A stretch of DNA of 43,135 nt from Kordia sp. (GCA_002733415.1 NVVR01000026.1:1488-44622), one strand, 5' to 3'; positions 33,630 to 42,531 are shown, counted from the first letter of the stretch. Made by a program: numbers and translations. The notes: a model not told the origin generated them from the letters alone.

Positions 33630-33637
33630 CAAATGTA
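33630..33637 (-). promoter_or_regulatory. -7 element for trxA
   Basis: Minus strand TACATTTG, a perfect TAnnTTTG, 32 bases upstream of the trxA ATG. Confidence 0.6.
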
Positions 33638-33778
33638 GTCAATTATTTTACGAATCCTTACAGTGATAAGTATTGGATTTCTCTATACAAGCATCAGTTT
33701 TGCTAATAGAACAAATCAATATACTCAATGCAAGCATCTGAGATGTCATTTAACAATACTGTTTCTCGGCAGAAACAT

Positions 33779-33792
33779 CCGATAGCTATCGG
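33779..33792. repeat. short palindrome CCGATAGCTATCGG, copy 1
   Basis: Perfect 14-bp palindrome in the gap between dnaE (3' side) and trxA. A near-identical copy is at 39917-39930, and both are preceded by CAT and followed by (G/A)AC. Confidence 0.6.
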
Positions 33793-33818
33793 GACGATAA
33801 ATTAACCCACTGGCGGGA

Positions 33819-36800
33819 TCAATTCATCTTATACTTAATTCCTTCTTCTTTTAATAAATCAAGAAACTCGTTTGTAATATTTATCTTCTCCGTTCTACTA
33901 ATCATAGTTACCTTAAGCTTCTCTTGCATTTCATATACTATAAAACTCAATTGCTTTTCTCCTTTATTATTCCTTATCGTTTCTTTTAAATCTAATACTT
34001 TTTCATTTGTTAATGTAGCAATATCCAATTGAATAGTCAACTTTCTAGATTGCTTATCCATTACATCTTGCAACTGCTCAAAACTATTGAACTGTATTCT
34101 CGGATCACTTCTTTTACCAGTTTCTTTATTTACCCAACCTGGTTTTACAAACAATTTCACATACACAAAGGAATTGATAATTAAAAAGTGACGATGTTTT
34201 AAATATTCTTCTCCAAATATCCTGAACTCATAAGCTTCTTTATAATCTTCGATAGTAAACATCGCCCATCCTTTACCATTTTTAGATACTCGATGTTCCA
34301 CACTTGTTACGATTCCTGCAAAGGACACCTCTCTATTAACTAATGGTTCTAGGCTTTTTAAATGACCTAGGTTCGCATTACAGAAATATTTAATTTCATT
34401 TTCAAAATCATCTAACGGATGTCCTGATATGAACACCCCTACTACGTCACGCTCTTGCGATAATTTTTGCATAGTTCCCCAATCGTCACAAGGCGGAACA
34501 ATTGGTTCTGGAATTTGAACATCAGAAGCTTCTCCAAACAAACTCACTTGAGATGAGTTTTGGCTTTCTTGATATTTAGCTGCGTATCTTAATACTTTTT
34601 CAAGAAACATTTGCCCATCTCCAGCATCAAATAAATATTGTGCTCTATGAGTTCCTTCAAATGTATCAAACCCTCCAGCTAAGGCTAAATTTTCAAGCGC
34701 TTTTTTATTAGCTGCTCTTAAATCAATGCGCTTTGCCAAATCAAAAACTGATTTATACTTTCCGTCTTTTTCTCTATGCGCTACAATTGTGGCTACTGCC
34801 CCACTTCCTACTCCTTTTACAGCCCCCATACCAAAACGAACTGCATTCTGTTCGTTTACCGTAAACTTATAATAGGATTCATTTACACAAGGCCCAAGAA
34901 CCTCAAGTCCCATTCGTTTACATTCATCCATAAAAAACGTAACCTGTTTGATATCGTTCATGTTATTTGACAATACCGCTGCCATATATTCTGCAGGATA
35001 ATGCGCTTTTAGATACGCTGTTTGATACGCAATCCAAGCATAACAAGTAGAGTGTGATTTATTAAAGGCATAGGCCGCAAATGCCTCCCAATCCGTCCAT
35101 ATTTTTTCTAATACGGTTTCATCATGTCCTTTTTCCGCAGCTTGCTTTATGAATTTAGGCTTCATTTTTGCCAGTACCGAAATTTGCTTTTTCCCCATTG
35201 CCTTACGCAATACATCGGCCTCACCTTTAGTAAAATTAGCTAATTTTTGAGAGAGTAACATTACTTGCTCTTGGTATACAGTAATACCGTAAGTTTCCTC
35301 CAAATACTCCTTACTATCTTCTAAATCGTAAACGATTTCCTCAATACCGTGTTTCCTGTTAATAAAACTAGGGATATATTCAATCGGACCTGGGCGGTAC
35401 AAGGCATTCATTGCTATTAAATCCGCAAAAACAGTCGGCTTTAATTCTTTCATGTATTTCTGCATTCCTGCAGATTCATACTGGAATATCCCTACTGTTT
35501 CTCCACGCTGGAACAACTCGTATGTTTTTACATCTTCTAAATCGAAGGTTTCTGGATCAAGTTCAACACCATGTTTTAGTTTTACCAGCTTAACGGTGTC
35601 TTTTATCAGGGTTAATGTTTTTAACCCCAAGAAATCCATTTTTAATAACCCTGCATCCTCAACAACGGAGTTATCAAACTGAGTACAGTACATTTCCGAA
35701 TCCTTTGCCAACGCAACTGGAACAAATTTGGTAATATCATCTGGAGTAATAATTACCCCACAGGCGTGAATTCCTGTATTACGAACCGACCCTTCTAGTT
35801 TTCTTGCTTGATTTATTGTTTGCGCTACTAAATCCTCCCCTTCCGACAAGTTTAGCAACTCATTAATATTATCAATCTCTTCTGATCGAAACTTTTCTCT
35901 TAACTCTTTTTCAGATTTACCAAAAATTTTAGCAAGCTTCGTATTCGGTATTAGTTTTGCAATTTTATCTGCTTCAAAAAGCGGTAAATCAAGTACTCTG
36001 GCAGTATCTCTAATGGCCGATTTTGCTGCCATAGTACCATAAGTAATAATTTGTGCTACTTGATTTGATCCGTATTTATCAATTACATACTGCATGACAC
36101 GACCACGACCTTCATCATCAAAATCAATATCAATATCGGGCATACTTACACGTTCCGGATTCAGAAAACGCTCAAAAAGTAAATCGTACTTAATCGGATC
36201 TAAATTGGTAATCCATAAACAGTATGCTACTACTGATCCTGCTGCTGATCCACGACCAGGACCAACGGAAACATCCATTTTTCTTGCTTCACGAATAAAA
36301 TCTTCTACAATTAAGAAATACCCAGGATATCCTGTTTTCTCAATTACCTCTAATTCAAAATCAAGTCGCTCCTTTATTTCTTCGGTAATTTCTCCGTAGC
36401 GTATTTTTGCCCCTTCAAACGTAATGTGTGCTAAAAAAGCATTCTCACCTCGCTTTCCTCCATCTTCTTTATCTTCTTCAAATTGAAATCGTTCAGGAAT
36501 ATCAAAAGCAGGTAACAAAACATCCCTTGCTAAAGTATAGTTCTCAATTTTATCAACGACCTCTTGAATGTTTGTAATGGAATCAGGCACATCTTTAAAA
36601 AGCGCCTTCATTTCATCTTGACTCTTGAAATAGTATTCCTGATTTGGTAACCCGTATCGATACCCTCTACCCCTACCTATAGGCGTAGCCTGCTTCTCAC
36701 CATCCTTTACACATAATAAAATATCATGCGCATTGGCATCTTCCTGATTGGCATAATAGGTATTGTTTGTCGCAACAAGCTTTACATCGTGCTTTTTAGA

Positions 36801-38201
36801 GAAATCAATCAGTACTTTATTTACACGCTTTTCATCTTCCTGATCATGGCGCATTAACTCAATATACAAATCATCACCAAATTCTTGCTTCCACCAAAGC
36901 AATGCTTCTTCTGCTTGATTTTCTCCTATATTTAATACTTTACTCGGAACTTCCCCATACAGGTTTCCGGTAAGTACTATAACATCTTCTTTATATTTTT
37001 TTACAACTTCTTTATCAATCCTTGGCACATAATACTTCCCATGCGTATGTCCTAAAGAAGACATTTTTGCAAGATTATGGTATCCATTTTTATTTTTTGC
37101 AAGAAAAACTACTTGGTACCCATTGTCCTTTCGTGATTTATCTAAATGACTTTCACACACAAACAATTCACAACCAATAATTCCTTTTATAGGCTTCTCA
37201 GTAAATTCTTCTCCATTTTCTTCCGCCTCTTCCTTACGTTGCTTTATTCCTTTATTATGCCCTTGTATTGCGTTGATAAAGTGAAACGCCCCCATCATGT
37301 TAGCATGATCGGTCATTGCTACAGCATTCATCCCATTTTTAACCGCTACTTTCACCAATCCTTGTACGGAAATGGTAGATTGCAATACCGAATATTGTGA
37401 GTGGTTGTGTAAGTGTGAATATTGTGATTCTTGTAAAGCTGTAAGATCCTGAACTACATTATCATTTGAAAAAATAGCCTCTGCTTCCTTTTCAATTCGC
37501 TTGCTTATTTTTTCAGACTCCTTTTTTAAATTGAAATGATTTAACCCAATTACTTGAATTGTATTTGGATTTTTAGCATCAAAATGTTCAAAATAATCAG
37601 GAGATACTGCTAGCTCTTCTGTAGTGTAATTTCTTTTACGTATTAATTCGAAAAAACAACGTGTGGTAGCCTCAACATCAGCAGTTGCATTATGTGCATC
37701 ACCAAATCCAGCACCAAACAAATGTAAATGTAATTCTGTAAGTGTAGGCAACTTAAATCGTCCTCCTCTACCCCCAGGTATTTCACATAATTTTGCTGTA
37801 CGCTCTGTACAGGTATCTAAAACAGGCGTTTCTTGTAAATTATTTTCTATCCCTAACCTATGAAATTCAGCTCCTATAATATTGGTGTCAAAACCAACAT
37901 TCTGTCCTACTACAAATTTCGATTTTGACAAAGCAATATTGAATTTCTCCAACATTTCCTTCAAACCAATACCTTGTTCATTCGCTAAAGCAGTAGAAAT
38001 ACCATGTATTTTTTCAGCATCATACGGAATATTAAATCCATCAGCTTTCACCAAGTAGTCTTGGTGTTCAATACAATTTCCTAGCTCATCATGTAATTGC
38101 CAAGCAATTTGAATACATCTTGGCCAATTGTCAGAATCAGTTATTGGTGCATCCCATCGTTTTGGAAGTCCTGTCGTTTCAGTGTCAAAAATTAAATACA
38201 T
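33819..38201 (-). CDS. dnaE: DNA polymerase III alpha subunit with fused N-terminal 3'-5' exonuclease
   Basis: A 1460-residue replicative polymerase. Residues 1-~200 are a DEDD-type proofreading exonuclease: IFDTETTGLPKRW (D6, E8), GQNVGFDTNIIGAEF (~104), AHNATADVEATTR (~172). A PHP domain begins near 262 (HLHNHSQYSVLQS, AMTDHANMMGAF). The polymerase palm has VGPGRGSAAGSVVAY and the catalytic Asp pair in MPDIDIDFDD (~688). KMDFLGLKTL, the fingers and a C-terminal OB domain (VSFAGIVTSVEHRVSKNGKG) follow. Standard DnaE is ~1160 residues; the extra length is the exonuclease. The enzyme synthesises the chromosome. The -7 element lies four bases before the ATG. Confidence 0.96.
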   Translation of the reverse strand: MYLIFDTETTGLPKRWDAPITDSDNWPRCIQIAWQLHDELGNCIEHQDYLVKADGFNIPYDAEKIHGISTALANEQGIGLKEMLEKFNIALSKSKFVVGQNVGFDTNIIGAEFHRLGIENNLQETPVLDTCTERTAKLCEIPGGRGGRFKLPTLTELHLHLFGAGFGDAHNATADVEATTRCFFELIRKRNYTTEELAVSPDYFEHFDAKNPNTIQVIGLNHFNLKKESEKISKRIEKEAEAIFSNDNVVQDLTALQESQYSHLHNHSQYSVLQSTISVQGLVKVAVKNGMNAVAMTDHANMMGAFHFINAIQGHNKGIKQRKEEAEENGEEFTEKPIKGIIGCELFVCESHLDKSRKDNGYQVVFLAKNKNGYHNLAKMSSLGHTHGKYYVPRIDKEVVKKYKEDVIVLTGNLYGEVPSKVLNIGENQAEEALLWWKQEFGDDLYIELMRHDQEDEKRVNKVLIDFSKKHDVKLVATNNTYYANQEDANAHDILLCVKDGEKQATPIGRGRGYRYGLPNQEYYFKSQDEMKALFKDVPDSITNIQEVVDKIENYTLARDVLLPAFDIPERFQFEEDKEDGGKRGENAFLAHITFEGAKIRYGEITEEIKERLDFELEVIEKTGYPGYFLIVEDFIREARKMDVSVGPGRGSAAGSVVAYCLWITNLDPIKYDLLFERFLNPERVSMPDIDIDFDDEGRGRVMQYVIDKYGSNQVAQIITYGTMAAKSAIRDTARVLDLPLFEADKIAKLIPNTKLAKIFGKSEKELREKFRSEEIDNINELLNLSEGEDLVAQTINQARKLEGSVRNTGIHACGVIITPDDITKFVPVALAKDSEMYCTQFDNSVVEDAGLLKMDFLGLKTLTLIKDTVKLVKLKHGVELDPETFDLEDVKTYELFQRGETVGIFQYESAGMQKYMKELKPTVFADLIAMNALYRPGPIEYIPSFINRKHGIEEIVYDLEDSKEYLEETYGITVYQEQVMLLSQKLANFTKGEADVLRKAMGKKQISVLAKMKPKFIKQAAEKGHDETVLEKIWTDWEAFAAYAFNKSHSTCYAWIAYQTAYLKAHYPAEYMAAVLSNNMNDIKQVTFFMDECKRMGLEVLGPCVNESYYKFTVNEQNAVRFGMGAVKGVGSGAVATIVAHREKDGKYKSVFDLAKRIDLRAANKKALENLALAGGFDTFEGTHRAQYLFDAGDGQMFLEKVLRYAAKYQESQNSSQVSLFGEASDVQIPEPIVPPCDDWGTMQKLSQERDVVGVFISGHPLDDFENEIKYFCNANLGHLKSLEPLVNREVSFAGIVTSVEHRVSKNGKGWAMFTIEDYKEAYEFRIFGEEYLKHRHFLIINSFVYVKLFVKPGWVNKETGKRSDPRIQFNSFEQLQDVMDKQSRKLTIQLDIATLTNEKVLDLKETIRNNKGEKQLSFIVYEMQEKLKVTMISRTEKINITNEFLDLLKEEGIKYKMN

Positions 38202-38205
38202 GCCC

Positions 38206-38238
38206 CAAATTTAAGCATAAAAAATATTGTAATTTCAA
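38206..38238 (-). promoter_or_regulatory. dnaE promoter, -7 element four bases before ATG
   Basis: Minus strand TAAATTTG (38213-38206), then GGGC and the dnaE ATG (38201-38199). A TTG is at 38238-38236, 22 bases upstream, as possible -33 box. The spacing predicts a leaderless mRNA. Confidence 0.55.
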
Positions 38239-38286
38239 TTGACTCTTTGAAGTTGTAAACAGTACCTGCTACAGGCATCTTTTAAC

Positions 38287-38328
38287 GAAAAAAATAAAGG
38301 GACATATAAATATTTATATGCCCCCTTT
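38287..38328 (-). terminator. intrinsic terminator after the alkB-like gene
   Basis: On the minus strand AAAGGG (38328-38323 side) closes over a perfect 18-bp palindrome, CATATAAATATTTATATG (38303-38320), to CCCTTT (38301-38296), followed by a run of seven T (38294-38288). It lies between the alkB-like gene and dnaE. A second hairpin (TTTTAGGTT / AACCTAAAA, 38344-38363) precedes it. Confidence 0.75.
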
Positions 38329-38490
38329 CCCCCAAAAAAAATGTTTTAGGTTTTAACCTAAAAACTAACTTGTATCAAAGATAAACTGTCTTATTACTAT
38401 CCTTTTATGATAGGTCATAAAATTATATATTATCGTCAAAAGGATATTAAACTCCGATTAAATATCTATTTTAAATAAAACTATTATTTA

Positions 38491-39111
38491 TTACGATACA
38501 ATTGTCCTGAACGTCAAATTAATTCTTATCCCTTTTTTATATTTAGTTGGCGGTAATCGATGTAACCAATTGGTTTGTGTTTTTCCTTTCATCACCAATA
38601 AACTACCATTACTTAGTACTACCGATATTTTCTCTTTAGATACTTTATGCTTAAAGGAAAAGGTTCTTTCCGCTCCAAAACTCAACGAAGCAATAGCTCC
38701 ATTCCTTTTTAGTTTCTTTTCGGCATCACTATGCCAAGCCATTCCTTCAGTTTGATTATGGTACAAATTAAGTAAGCATGAGTTAAACTTTTCTCCTGTC
38801 TTTTCTCCTGTCTTTTCTTCTGCCAAACTTTTTAACCTTAGTAAGGCTTTAGTCCAAGGCAGTGCTTTTTTTGTTGTGTTAGAATATTCGTATTCAAATT
38901 GTTCATCTCCATACCATGCAACCTTCCTTTTTGTAATTATTCGCTTCCCAAAAAGGATTGCTTCATCATTTTTCCAATCGATATCATTTAAAAGAATTTC
39001 GAAATAGTGGTTTGCCATTTTAACTGACATTATTGCACCAAAGTAATTTACTTCACCACTGTGTGGTAATAGGTTTTTACTTTCTCCTATTTCATTATCA
39101 AACAAATCCAT
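38491..39111 (-). CDS. AlkB-like alpha-ketoglutarate-dependent DNA repair dioxygenase
   Basis: A 206-residue 2-oxoglutarate/Fe(II) dioxygenase. The iron-binding HxD is in GMAWHSDAEKKLK, the distal His in TNWLHRLPPTK, and the 2-oxoglutarate-binding Arg in IRINLTFRTIVS; ASLSFGAERTFSFKHK lies between. This set is that of AlkB/ALKBH proteins, which oxidatively remove methyl groups from 1-methyladenine and 3-methylcytosine in DNA. It stands with bluB-like upstream on the same strand, separated by 60 bases, and ends in a terminator. It and the ATL gene at 8698 are two unlinked alkylation-damage genes in the window. Confidence 0.9.
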   Translation of the reverse strand: MDLFDNEIGESKNLLPHSGEVNYFGAIMSVKMANHYFEILLNDIDWKNDEAILFGKRIITKRKVAWYGDEQFEYEYSNTTKKALPWTKALLRLKSLAEEKTGEKTGEKFNSCLLNLYHNQTEGMAWHSDAEKKLKRNGAIASLSFGAERTFSFKHKVSKEKISVVLSNGSLLVMKGKTQTNWLHRLPPTKYKKGIRINLTFRTIVS

Positions 39112-39171
39112 TTACAACTCCAGTCAATTATATATTTTGAAACTCTTTATTCACTTTTCAGATATTATAAT

Positions 39172-39828
39172 TTAACGATATTTTTCATTAATTACCACTT
39201 CTTCTTGCAGCTTTTTTTGTTCCCATTTTTTTAGTTCTAGTTCAGGTTTATTGTAAAACATATCCGTATAACCTAAACACAAGTAACCAATCAGCTCATT
39301 CTCTTTAGGTGCATTCAATACTCTTTTTACTTTATCAGGGTCTAAAATGCTCACCCAACCTAAACCAATATTTAAACTCCTTGCCATTAACCACATATTT
39401 TGAATGGCGCAAACCACACTATACTTACCCATTTCGGGCATACTAGTTTGCCCTAAAACAGGTTCGTTTTTAGGTTTATAAAAAACGGCTATATTTAACG
39501 GAGCTTCAATAATTCCCTCCAGCTTTAGCTTGATGTATTCTTGCTGTTTTTTATCACAAAAAACAAGCGCTGCTTTCCGAGTTTCTTCTGAAAAAGCAGC
39601 CTTAATTTTCCGTTTTGTTTCTTGATCAGCTATCAAAACAAATTCCCAAGGCTGAGAAAACCCTACTGACGGGGCTGATAATCCAGCCTGAAGTATGGCA
39701 TCAATAGAGTTTTTAGACAACGATTTTTTGATAAAACGATTCCCTCGAACATCTCTTCGGTGCAATAAAATTTCTTCTAGTAATTGTTGTTCATCTATAG
39801 TAAACAAACGCTGTTTATCCTCTTCCAT
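39172..39828 (-). CDS. bluB: BluB-like 5,6-dimethylbenzimidazole synthase (nitroreductase fold)
   Basis: A ~218-residue flavoprotein started at ATG 39826-39828 (MEEDKQRLFTIDEQ); a longer frame to 39915 adds 29 residues that look non-native. Signature blocks are HRRDVRGNRF and GLSAPSVGFSQPWEFVLI, then MPEMGKYSVVCAIQNMWLMA and GLGWVSILDPDKV, all typical of BluB. BluB cleaves reduced FMN with oxygen to make 5,6-dimethylbenzimidazole, the lower ligand of vitamin B12. No other cobamide biosynthesis gene is in the window, so it may act in salvage or lower-ligand exchange; other nitroreductases share the fold, hence some caution. Confidence 0.82.
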   Translation of the reverse strand: MEEDKQRLFTIDEQQLLEEILLHRRDVRGNRFIKKSLSKNSIDAILQAGLSAPSVGFSQPWEFVLIADQETKRKIKAAFSEETRKAALVFCDKKQQEYIKLKLEGIIEAPLNIAVFYKPKNEPVLGQTSMPEMGKYSVVCAIQNMWLMARSLNIGLGWVSILDPDKVKRVLNAPKENELIGYLCLGYTDMFYNKPELELKKWEQKKLQEEVVINEKYR

Positions 39829-39916
39829 TTTATATAAATTAACTGAATTAATCAATACCCTCGATTCAAGTACACGAGTATATTGGTTAATAATAACATT
39901 TTTCGTTAAAAGCATC

Positions 39917-39930
39917 CCAATAGCTATCGG
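39917..39930. repeat. short palindrome CCAATAGCTATCGG, copy 2
   Basis: Differs by one base from the palindrome at 33779-33792. It lies in the spacer between bluB and rpsP, 90 bases upstream of the bluB ATG. Confidence 0.55.
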
Positions 39931-40016
39931 AACCGGGGATTAAACGATATTATTCTACAATAGTAAGGAATTTAAAAAGGCAAAATTACTATGCATTAAA
40001 AAAACTAGCATATCTA

Positions 40017-40046
40017 TTGTTTTGACCGTAAAGCATTGTATATTTG
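40017..40046 (+). promoter_or_regulatory. rpsP promoter (-33 TTG and -7 TATATTTG)
   Basis: TTG at 40017-40019, 19-base spacer, then TATATTTG at 40039-40046, a perfect TAnnTTTG. The ATG is 57 bases downstream, leaving a leader of about 50 bases with a hairpin (GAAAGT-CGTGA-ACTTTC, 40071-40087). The -7 element abuts CAAACTTA (40047-40054), itself a -7 match on the minus strand towards bluB. Confidence 0.7.
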
Positions 40047-40102
40047 CAAACTTATTTATAATTAATAATCGAAAGTCGTGAACTTTCAAAAATTAACACA
40101 TT

Positions 40103-40567
40103 ATGCCTGTTAAAATTAGATTACAAAGACATGGTAAAAAAGGGAAACCTTTTTACTGGATCGTAGCTGCTGACTCAAGATCAAAAAGAGATGGTAGATT
40201 TTTAGAAAAATTAGGAACTTATAACCCTAATGTAAACCCTGCACTAATTGACTTAGATGTTGATGGTTCTGTTGCATGGTTAGCTAAAGGTGCACAACCA
40301 ACTGATACTGCAAGAGCAATACTTTCTTACAAAGGAGTTATGCTTAAAAAGCATTTATTAGGTGGTGTAGCAAAAGGAGCTTTAACTGAAGAGCAAGCTG
40401 AAGCAAAATTTACTGCTTGGGTTGCTGACAAAGAAGGACAAGTTCAAGGTAAAAAAGATGGATTAGCACAAGCGCAAGTTGATGCTGATACAAAAGCTTT
40501 TGAAGCTGAAAAAGCTGTCAACGAAGCTAGAATTGCTGCGGCAGCTCCAGCTCAAGAAGAAGAGTAA
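40103..40567 (+). CDS. rpsP: 30S ribosomal protein S16
   Basis: A 154-residue S16 protein: the core (1-~80) starts [20 protein letters not shown] and contains [20 protein letters not shown], as in all bacteria. S16 helps assemble the 5' domain of 16S rRNA. Residues ~85-154 are an Ala/Glu/Lys-rich extension not present in E. coli S16 (82 residues) but usual in Bacteroidota. Three bases separate it from rimM, the classic rpsP-rimM order; trmD and rplS, which often follow, are absent, since tRNA-Ser and an integrase come next. Confidence 0.97.
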   Translation: MPVKIRLQRHGKKGKPFYWIVAADSRSKRDGRFLEKLGTYNPNVNPALIDLDVDGSVAWLAKGAQPTDTARAILSYKGVMLKKHLLGGVAKGALTEEQAEAKFTAWVADKEGQVQGKKDGLAQAQVDADTKAFEAEKAVNEARIAAAAPAQEEE

Positions 40568-40570
40568 TAT

Positions 40571-41098
40571 ATGCAAATTAAGGATTGTTTCTACTTAGGG
40601 AAAGTCGTTAAAAAGTATAGCTTTAAAGGAGAACTTCTTGTCAAATTAGACACGGACGAACCTGAAATCTTTAAAAATCTGGAATCAGTTTTTATTTCTT
40701 TACGAAATAATCTGATTCCTTTTTTTGTGGATACATGCAAACTTCATAAATCTCAATTACTTCGAATAAAATTTGAAGATGTAGATTCCGAAGAAGATGC
40801 TAATGCTTTACTAAAATCCGATTTATACCTGCCATTATCTATCCTACCTACATTAAGTGGTAATAAATTTTACTACCATGAAGTTACTGGTTTTATGATA
40901 ATTGACGAGAATTTTGGAGAAGTTGGTGTTATTGATAACATTAACGACACAGGTGCTCAAGAATTATTTGTGATTGATAGAGATGGAACTGAAATTCTGA
41001 TTCCTTTAAACGATCAGTTTATCAAAAAAGTAGACAGAGAGAATAAACAAATTATTGTCAATACTCCAGAAGGATTGATTGACTTATATTTGGAATAG
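40571..41098 (+). CDS. rimM: 16S rRNA processing protein RimM
   Basis: A 175-residue RimM. The N-terminal beta-barrel domain has CFYLGKVVKKYSFKGELLVK and the PRC-barrel C-terminal half has GNKFYYHEVTGFMIIDENFG followed by NDTGAQELFVIDRDGTEILI and PLNDQFIKKVDRENKQIIV. It assists maturation of the 30S head, near S19 and S13. It is cotranscribed with rpsP. I see no hairpin terminator after it and the tRNA-Ser gene starts 50 bases later, perhaps in the same transcript. Confidence 0.95.
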   Translation: MQIKDCFYLGKVVKKYSFKGELLVKLDTDEPEIFKNLESVFISLRNNLIPFFVDTCKLHKSQLLRIKFEDVDSEEDANALLKSDLYLPLSILPTLSGNKFYYHEVTGFMIIDENFGEVGVIDNINDTGAQELFVIDRDGTEILIPLNDQFIKKVDRENKQIIVNTPEGLIDLYLE

Positions 41099-41147
41099 CT
41101 ACAGTAGCAATTCCTAAAGATTGCTTCATTGCATTCGAATAACATAA

Positions 41148-41235
41148 AGAGAGGTGGCCGAGCGGCTTAAGGCGCACGCCTGGAAAGCGTGTATGCGTTT
41201 ATAGCGTATCGAGGGTTCGAATCCCTTCCTCTCTG
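41148..41235 (+). tRNA. tRNA-Ser (anticodon GGA), integration target of the adjacent element
   Basis: An 88-base class II tRNA: acceptor arms AGAGAGG and CCTCTCT with discriminator G, anticodon arm CACGC-CTGGAAA-GCGTG giving GGA, a long variable arm and T arm GGGTTCGAATCCC. CCA is not encoded. A tyrosine recombinase gene begins 132 bases after its 3' end in the same direction, the usual layout for an element integrated into a tRNA 3' end. Confidence 0.96.
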
Positions 41236-41367
41236 CTAGAAACCGCGCAAACCCAAGTAATATATGGGTTTGCGTCAATTTCAGTCTATTTAGTGGGGCA
41301 GAAATGGGGCAGTACATTTTTATTCATTGTTTTTTTATTTGATTATCATTAATCAGGTAAAAAAAAA
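41236..41367. other. candidate attL region between tRNA-Ser and the integrase
   Basis: Contains a 10-bp-stem hairpin (CGCAAACCCA 41246-41255, TGGGTTTGCG 41265-41274, 9-base loop), with no strong U-run, and a direct repeat TGGGGCAG at 41294-41301 and 41305-41312 (11-base period, one helical turn). Such repeats are compatible with integrase arm binding sites. The core crossover site is expected within or at the end of the tRNA, but its partner is outside the window. Confidence 0.5.
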
Positions 41368-42531
41368 ATGAGAAATTCTCAAAATTCAAATTCAAATATT
41401 CCTCTTATTGATTACGTGCCAGCTGAACTACGTACGGCACAAGTTTGGAGGATTATTTACTACGTTATCAATCCACATACTAACAAACTCGTTAGAAAAA
41501 GAATAAGAGTAAAACCAATGAATGGTATTACGGAAAGGAAACGCTATGCTAAAAAAATGGTTGTTGCTTTAAATTCTAAACTGGAAAGAGGTTGGAATCC
41601 GTATTACGAAAATGAATCTGCTAAAACATTTTTATTACTTAAAGATGTAATAATACAGTACGTAAAAACCTTAGAGAAAAAGGTAACGGATAAAGCACTA
41701 CGTCCTGATAGTTTAAGATCGTACAAATCACACTTAAACATGTTGACAGATTACCTAACCGACAACGGCAAAGCTGATGTACGTTGTATAGATTTCACTA
41801 GCGGTATAATACAGGGTTTTTTAGATCATATTTATTACGACAGAAACAACAGCGGAAGAACACATAATAATTACTTAATAGGAATGAAAGTATTTTGCAA
41901 GTACTTAACGGAAAGAGAATATATAAGTATTGATCCTACTGCAAAAATATCTTCTAAGCGTAAGGAAAAGAAAAAAAGGGAAATGATACCGTTTAATGTT
42001 AGAACAGAAATTTATGAGCATTTGAAAGATTATAATAATGACTATTTAACACTTTGCTTATCCACTTACTTTTGTTTCATAAGAAGTACGGAACTAACGA
42101 AAATTAAAGTTAGAGATGTAAACCTAAAAAAAGGCTATATTTTAATTAATGGGGAAAATGCGAAAAATCACAAAACAGAACCAGTTACAATTCCAGCGGA
42201 ATATTTACCAATTTTAGCAGCTCATATTGGGGATGCTCCAGCAAATAATTACTTATTTTCAGGGGATGGATTCAAAACAGGTCCGGAAAGTCTAAAACCT
42301 AGAAAAATAACCTATGAGTGGATTAAAATGCGAAACGCTTTAAAATTTAGTACAGCATATCAGTTTTACTCTTTAAAGGATAGTGGAATTACTGAATTGC
42401 TAAATTCAGGAGTCGCAGCAATTAAGGTAAGAGATCAGGCAAGACACCATGACCTAAAAATTACTGAAGCCTATACTTCAAGAAATACAGGAGCTGACGA
42501 AACTATAAAAAATATTAATTTCAACTTTTAA
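41368..42531 (+). CDS. tyrosine recombinase / site-specific integrase of a mobile element
   Basis: A 387-residue integrase. Residues ~1-85 carry an N-terminal arm-binding-like part, ~90-190 the SAM-like core-binding domain (LRPDSLRSYKSHLNMLTDYL, NNYLIGMKVFCKYLTEREYI), and ~205-380 the catalytic domain. Catalytic Arg is R239 in CFIRSTELTKIKVRD, the beta-hairpin Lys is in NAKNHKTEPV, and the nucleophile is Y369 in ITEAYTSRN after RHHDLK (H360). The canonical HxxR box reads YSLKDSG, that is, Tyr-x-x-Lys, a substitution seen in some Bacteroidota integrases. It lies right after tRNA-Ser, as expected for an element that integrates there. Confidence 0.9.
   Translation: MRNSQNSNSNIPLIDYVPAELRTAQVWRIIYYVINPHTNKLVRKRIRVKPMNGITERKRYAKKMVVALNSKLERGWNPYYENESAKTFLLLKDVIIQYVKTLEKKVTDKALRPDSLRSYKSHLNMLTDYLTDNGKADVRCIDFTSGIIQGFLDHIYYDRNNSGRTHNNYLIGMKVFCKYLTEREYISIDPTAKISSKRKEKKKREMIPFNVRTEIYEHLKDYNNDYLTLCLSTYFCFIRSTELTKIKVRDVNLKKGYILINGENAKNHKTEPVTIPAEYLPILAAHIGDAPANNYLFSGDGFKTGPESLKPRKITYEWIKMRNALKFSTAYQFYSLKDSGITELLNSGVAAIKVRDQARHHDLKITEAYTSRNTGADETIKNINFNF

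Noticed and set aside
39829..39915. 29-residue N-terminal extension of the BluB-like protein
   Set aside because: Family members begin close to the ATG at 39828 and the extension looks like translated upstream DNA.
41126..41317. 63-residue minus-strand frame over tRNA-Ser
   Set aside because: It is a translation of the tRNA and its flank (ERKGFEPSIRYK-type peptides are a well-known artefact of tRNA-Ser genes).
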